This document shows positions 31,001 through 33,220 of a stretch of DNA of 33,220 nucleotides, piece by piece. The stretch covers positions 1 to 33,220 of the forward strand of contig MEQK01000029.1 in NCBI GenBank assembly GCA_001770175.1. The letters run 5' to 3'. The notes under the pieces were generated by a model. That model saw only the letters and a program-made list of their open reading frames with translations. It was not told the origin of the DNA and ran no database searches. Source of the stretch: Bdellovibrionales bacterium RIFOXYD1_FULL_55_31 (GTDB lineage: Bacteria > Bdellovibrionota > UBA1018). How positions within the stretch are numbered: position 1 is the first letter of the stretch; the number at the start of each line of letters is the position of its first letter. The position numbers and the translations under genes were made by a program.

Positions 31001-32220
31001 TGAAATGACTGGGTGTCCACCCATTCCGGACCGTAGGTCGGATTGAATCTATGTGTATCTGTCAAAGCGCCGGTAGGTGAAACGCCCCCAACGATCACGA
31101 TTCGATCAGTCAGATCGATGCTGGCGGCCGCGACGGCGCCATTGGTGCTCATGCGGTTCACAGCCATCCCCTGAGCGGCTGTATAGGCGAAGGCCGCGCG
31201 TGCTCCGGTCGCTCTGTTCTGCCCGACCGGAACGACGTTCGGACCGCCGCCTGGGATGTCGAGCATCGTGATCAGGCTCGAGTTGACAGCCATGGTCGAG
31301 GCATCCTGGGATGTCCATTTTTGGGTGTTCAGATCAAAGGACCAGGTGTCGGAAGCTGGTATGCCGAACGCGGAGGTGCCTGAATAGGAAGCGCCTCCGA
31401 AAATAATCAGGGCGTTCGCGCCCGGGCTGAATGCAGCCGCGGCGCCGCTCAACGATCGTGGTCCGGAAGCCCCGTAAGCGGTTGCCAGATTCGTCCAGCT
31501 CGAGATCGGGTTTGAAGCGGAGGTCAAACCAGGAGCGTTGGTGCTCGGAGGATCGGTGGCCGCCGAAGCCGGCAAACTGTCCACAGAGAGGGCATAGCTG
31601 CTTCCGCTGCAGATGTTTACGCCTCCTCCCGACGTGACCGGGCCGCAACTGACGGATACCCCTTTGCCCGCCGATACGCTTGCGTTCGCTCCGTCAATCC
31701 CCCCCACCAGAATGAAAGCTCCACCCAGATTTGTGGACAGTCCTCCCGCCGCGCCGTAATCGAAGGTCGCGCAGTTGGACGGGCCCGGGACATTCGGCGC
31801 CGTTCCCAAGGAGCAGAAGATCGCCTTGTTTGAGGCGACAGGCGAATTTGCGTCGGTAAGATCGACAGAAACGTTTTTTATAAAGGCCGGTTTGAGCGTC
31901 GCGGTGGGGTCTTGCGCGTCGATCGGAAAAGGCGCCGAAAGCTGGTCCGACTGGATACTGAAAGGATCGTAGAACGTCTTGGCGTCGCCAGCGCAGCTTG
32001 TCTGAGCCTTTGGAACACCGAGAGAGTAATAATCAGAATGAAAAAAGGTGAAGAGAGCGCCTTTCAGATCGGCTGAGTATTGCCGTTGCTCCGCGACTGA
32101 ATTCGGGGACCGGTTGAACTCGATGATTCTCGGATCCGCGGCACACGCACTGAGGAGAATCGGCAGTACGACCGCTTTTACTGCTTGGACATACTGCTTG
32201 TCTCTCCGGTTCCGGTTCAC
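28048..32220 (-). CDS. Giant Kelch-repeat lipoprotein
   Basis: From GTG 32220 (1390 residues). GAGGA overlaps the upstream stop codon and lies 9 nt before this GTG, whereas an ATG at 32277 would overlap the upstream gene by 46 nt. The signal is short with lipobox LLSAC (Cys26, Ala at +2). About a dozen Kelch-like units follow, recognisable by Gly-Gly pairs after a hydrophobic strand: IIFGGASYSG, IVIVGGVSPTG, VYFGGTDC, FYVFGGYN, AILFGGEVG, IYLFGGRLKSG, IILVGGRTG, LIMVGGFAVG. This number could make two beta-propellers. The last ~130 residues (28051-28450) form a separate beta-rich domain that also forms the C-terminal half of the neighbouring lipoprotein at 32232-33206. Probable surface-exposed binding protein; ligand unknown. 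Confidence 0.85.
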   Translation of the reverse strand: MNRNRRDKQYVQAVKAVVLPILLSACAADPRIIEFNRSPNSVAEQRQYSADLKGALFTFFHSDYYSLGVPKAQTSCAGDAKTFYDPFSIQSDQLSAPFPIDAQDPTATLKPAFIKNVSVDLTDANSPVASNKAIFCSLGTAPNVPGPSNCATFDYGAAGGLSTNLGGAFILVGGIDGANASVSAGKGVSVSCGPVTSGGGVNICSGSSYALSVDSLPASAATDPPSTNAPGLTSASNPISSWTNLATAYGASGPRSLSGAAAAFSPGANALIIFGGASYSGTSAFGIPASDTWSFDLNTQKWTSQDASTMAVNSSLITMLDIPGGGPNVVPVGQNRATGARAAFAYTAAQGMAVNRMSTNGAVAAASIDLTDRIVIVGGVSPTGALTDTHRFNPTYGPEWVDTQSFQVGDNPTQWLDSYHTQLTSNSAQTSQYLPDFPPRGGSLNSAVNFGITALRNNSGTHESMLVGMGGFDSSLTKNTPGGAGCLDLNTCGAMMLNTKAGADTAAFIGVPNLPDGTQRSPSNWSDAGVNGVPWFGGSTLLPGFNLYENEAVYFGGTDCKEYATNGSLTCDFRQPGSYWRFSNNLAARITVGFAGSAPRAAGMAAARGLDGNTGGDRNVIIVAWGGMTTPDPSAPGAPTMADPARIYYLYNNGGTPSWAYKTVPSSPTALTNAAMVFSHVTQNFYVFGGYNRVTGFMNPYTWELRVIGNCATESCSFSWRQLTPENGLTCYPNCPQARRSHRMVEANYYNRNIEANFGNANGESTCSKERPCSFGIFMEGGTDGSGYFTDRWLFDPTANPTISGSQGQWIRMNELPPRTLAAISTADYTINGGSQTAHRAILFGGEVGLHAPAVAGDNWQNFSQYFVAPTLGDTLMYDFDTHSWNRVQLLGAGYNGGLPASLSEFKKRQAFNAAAVSDTGETTELSPPPLAGAVMVTRTMSQPTLDSSTAAKPLRIPEIYLFGGRLKSGEYNTLDHVYKFCPGSTGETWNGLSVIPGSACDANAPASASDANPSSPSPSSAYIGRWIRKKPDTGTVFNPPTNTRNPGNTGSFLGAGAYDPIHDRIILVGGRTGTTAAPPRAVTDNSAGRLNGIPWVLEYTPPSTANPQGSWAAVDKCEGSASPVSRYGHSLSYDPLSRKLIMVGGFAVGDLVVPTGTPLTKAVNWSSGSYSLPEVWTARRDDSAATPCYHWTAVTTFGNIPDSQVPSGNGLSSAAAVFVPASGYNTGYYTMLDHSCQNKGPLATTDPTVNKLLAGGAYIDIDRTQLGPNENLLLNLTYFALGSSNQRPDSLRMQPGENAVFKVHLIKTGQSSDVLSQILQPRYFSYALNESFPKIAHTISILAPPSGQLQDEQVVIPLSIDPGIDRIRIERHSGSGILVRATLFKLGYR

Positions 32221-32231
32221 GGTCAGGTTCC

Positions 32232-33206
32232 TCAAATTCGGTAAAATGTTATCGAATAAAAGACGACCCCCACGCATTTCGGGGAGTTGTCAACGCAAGC
32301 GTTTTTGAACGGTCCTGTCGTCGGGTCCAGCGGGCCGTTCATCCGGCTGATTTGAAATATTCGCAAAGTCGGATCTGACGCGAGCGGCAGGGTGATTTGT
32401 TTGGTCGTTCTCCCGATATCCACGGCTTTGGTGGTCGCGTCCACATTCAAAACCGGCGGAATCAGGATTGAGAAAGGCTGGATTGTCTCGTTGTCCATGT
32501 GCTTGAGAAAACTTTTCCAGACGATGTCCGAGCACTTTTCCGGAGCGAGACTGCCGCCATTGAAACAGGCCGTCGGATCGGCGATGACTCCGTTCAGCCC
32601 CGAAGCGGCATATTCGACGACAACCAGTAAGTTTTCGGTCGGGCCGAGATACCCGCGGTTCAGATAAGCCCTTAGGTAGACGCCGTCATCGTTTGTCGAT
32701 CCGCTACCGCAGTTGATTTCGCTCACCCGGTAGTGAAGCCCTTCACCCCCGCAGGGGAACTGGCTTCCGGAGGCGGTGCCATTTGCCAGAAGAAAGTTGC
32801 ATTTGACTTCGCTTGTTTCACCAAGCGCCGCCGAAAAGCGCGCGCAGTTCGGGTCGGTTGCCTTCGTGTTATCCGCGCCGCTGATGCCGATTTCAAAACG
32901 AGTGAGCCAGGATGGCCATGTCGTGAGCAGGTTGTCGTTCGTATCGAAAAGCCGGACCGCGGGATGCCCGAAGCCGGGTCCCGACAACGTGCCACCGGCG
33001 GGCGCGGAATTGAAACTGCCGGTCGTCATGTCCTGTTTGAAAATGATTTTGACCGCACGAGGTCCGTCGGGGATTGTCGCCACGGTGGTGGGCGTCGTGG
33101 TTGTTGAATTCGAGGAAGATTGGGAACTCGACGGAGCAGGTGTAAAACAACCCGTCAGTGACATTGCTGCCACAACCAGCTTAGGCCAGTACCTGGGATG
33201 AATCAT
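32232..33206 (-). CDS. Lipoprotein carrying the same C-terminal domain as the giant Kelch protein
   Basis: A 324-residue lipoprotein (signal MIHPRYWPKLVVAAMSLTGC; Cys20, Phe at +2). GGAGG lies 8 nt before the ATG. A Ser/Thr-rich linker (about 22-45, SSSQSSSNSTTTTPTT) precedes the folded part. The C-terminal half (about 170-324) aligns by eye with the end of the Kelch protein: YLGPTENLLVVVEYAASG versus QLGPNENLLLNLTYFALG, then an IQPFSILIPP-like strand, IPL/DP and RI(F/R)I segments, and a closing VVFYSITFYRI versus VRATLFKLGYR. Conserved Cys pairs lie in the N-terminal half. It is the first gene of the lipoprotein operon in this window; the operon may extend beyond the right edge. Function is unknown. 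Confidence 0.8.
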   Translation of the reverse strand: MIHPRYWPKLVVAAMSLTGCFTPAPSSSQSSSNSTTTTPTTVATIPDGPRAVKIIFKQDMTTGSFNSAPAGGTLSGPGFGHPAVRLFDTNDNLLTTWPSWLTRFEIGISGADNTKATDPNCARFSAALGETSEVKCNFLLANGTASGSQFPCGGEGLHYRVSEINCGSGSTNDDGVYLRAYLNRGYLGPTENLLVVVEYAASGLNGVIADPTACFNGGSLAPEKCSDIVWKSFLKHMDNETIQPFSILIPPVLNVDATTKAVDIGRTTKQITLPLASDPTLRIFQISRMNGPLDPTTGPFKNACVDNSPKCVGVVFYSITFYRI

Positions 33207-33220
33207 TCTTTCGACCTCCG

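Overview
The window looks like a Gram-negative chromosome segment of moderately high GC. There are predicted outer-membrane barrels, several lipoproteins with Lol-type (non-Asp +2) sorting, NagZ muropeptide recycling and a class II (B12-dependent) ribonucleotide reductase. The mix of PilZ proteins, a Tad-type secretion platform gene, a lone sigma-54 activator, very large Kelch/Cys-rich lipoproteins and an HPF-cold-shock fusion is reminiscent of Bdellovibrionota or related former Deltaproteobacteria. This is an inference: no rRNA or marker phylogeny is available here. I see no tRNA, rRNA, CRISPR array, intact insertion sequence or prophage gene.

Layout. Positions 1-2703: the 3' end of a thioredoxin-like gene converges on a two-gene unit (cysteine desulfurase then thiI, 4-nt overlap) that should make 4-thiouridine in tRNA. 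2892-4472: a sigma-54 activator. 4497-8058: mostly minus-strand envelope and housekeeping genes (outer-membrane-barrel-like protein, a small membrane protein, secreted proteins, NagZ). 8099-10009: a membrane PilZ protein followed by an orphan TadC. 10006-10575: a ribosome hibernation factor fused to a cold-shock domain. About 10670-11401: an unrecognised secreted protein.

The most system-like region is 11382-17141 on the minus strand. It reads arsR-type regulator, Tat-exported molybdopterin oxidoreductase of the PsrA/PhsA type, four-cluster ferredoxin subunit, two YeeE/YedE sulfur-transporter halves (the second carrying a rhodanese-like domain without the usual catalytic cysteine and a proline linker ending in a Cys tail), then an NrfD/PsrC membrane subunit. 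Three of the five junctions are 4-nt start/stop overlaps (GTGA, ATGA, ATGA) and the other two are short gaps. A good sigma-70 promoter lies inside overlapping perfect palindromes just upstream of arsR. I read this as one autoregulated sulfur-compound respiration and uptake operon.

17242-17850 is another predicted barrel. 17857-18328 is a 472-bp gene-poor, structured stretch in front of nrdJ. 18329-21694 is nrdJ, followed by a PilZ protein with an N-terminal receiver-like region whose Shine-Dalgarno lies in a hairpin. The last 10.7 kb (22455-33206, minus strand) is a probable envelope operon: a small lipoprotein, a giant Kelch lipoprotein with the same C-terminal domain, two Cys-rich lipoproteins that resemble each other, and an RluA-type pseudouridine synthase at the distal end.

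Several convergent gene pairs touch or overlap with no visible intrinsic terminator.
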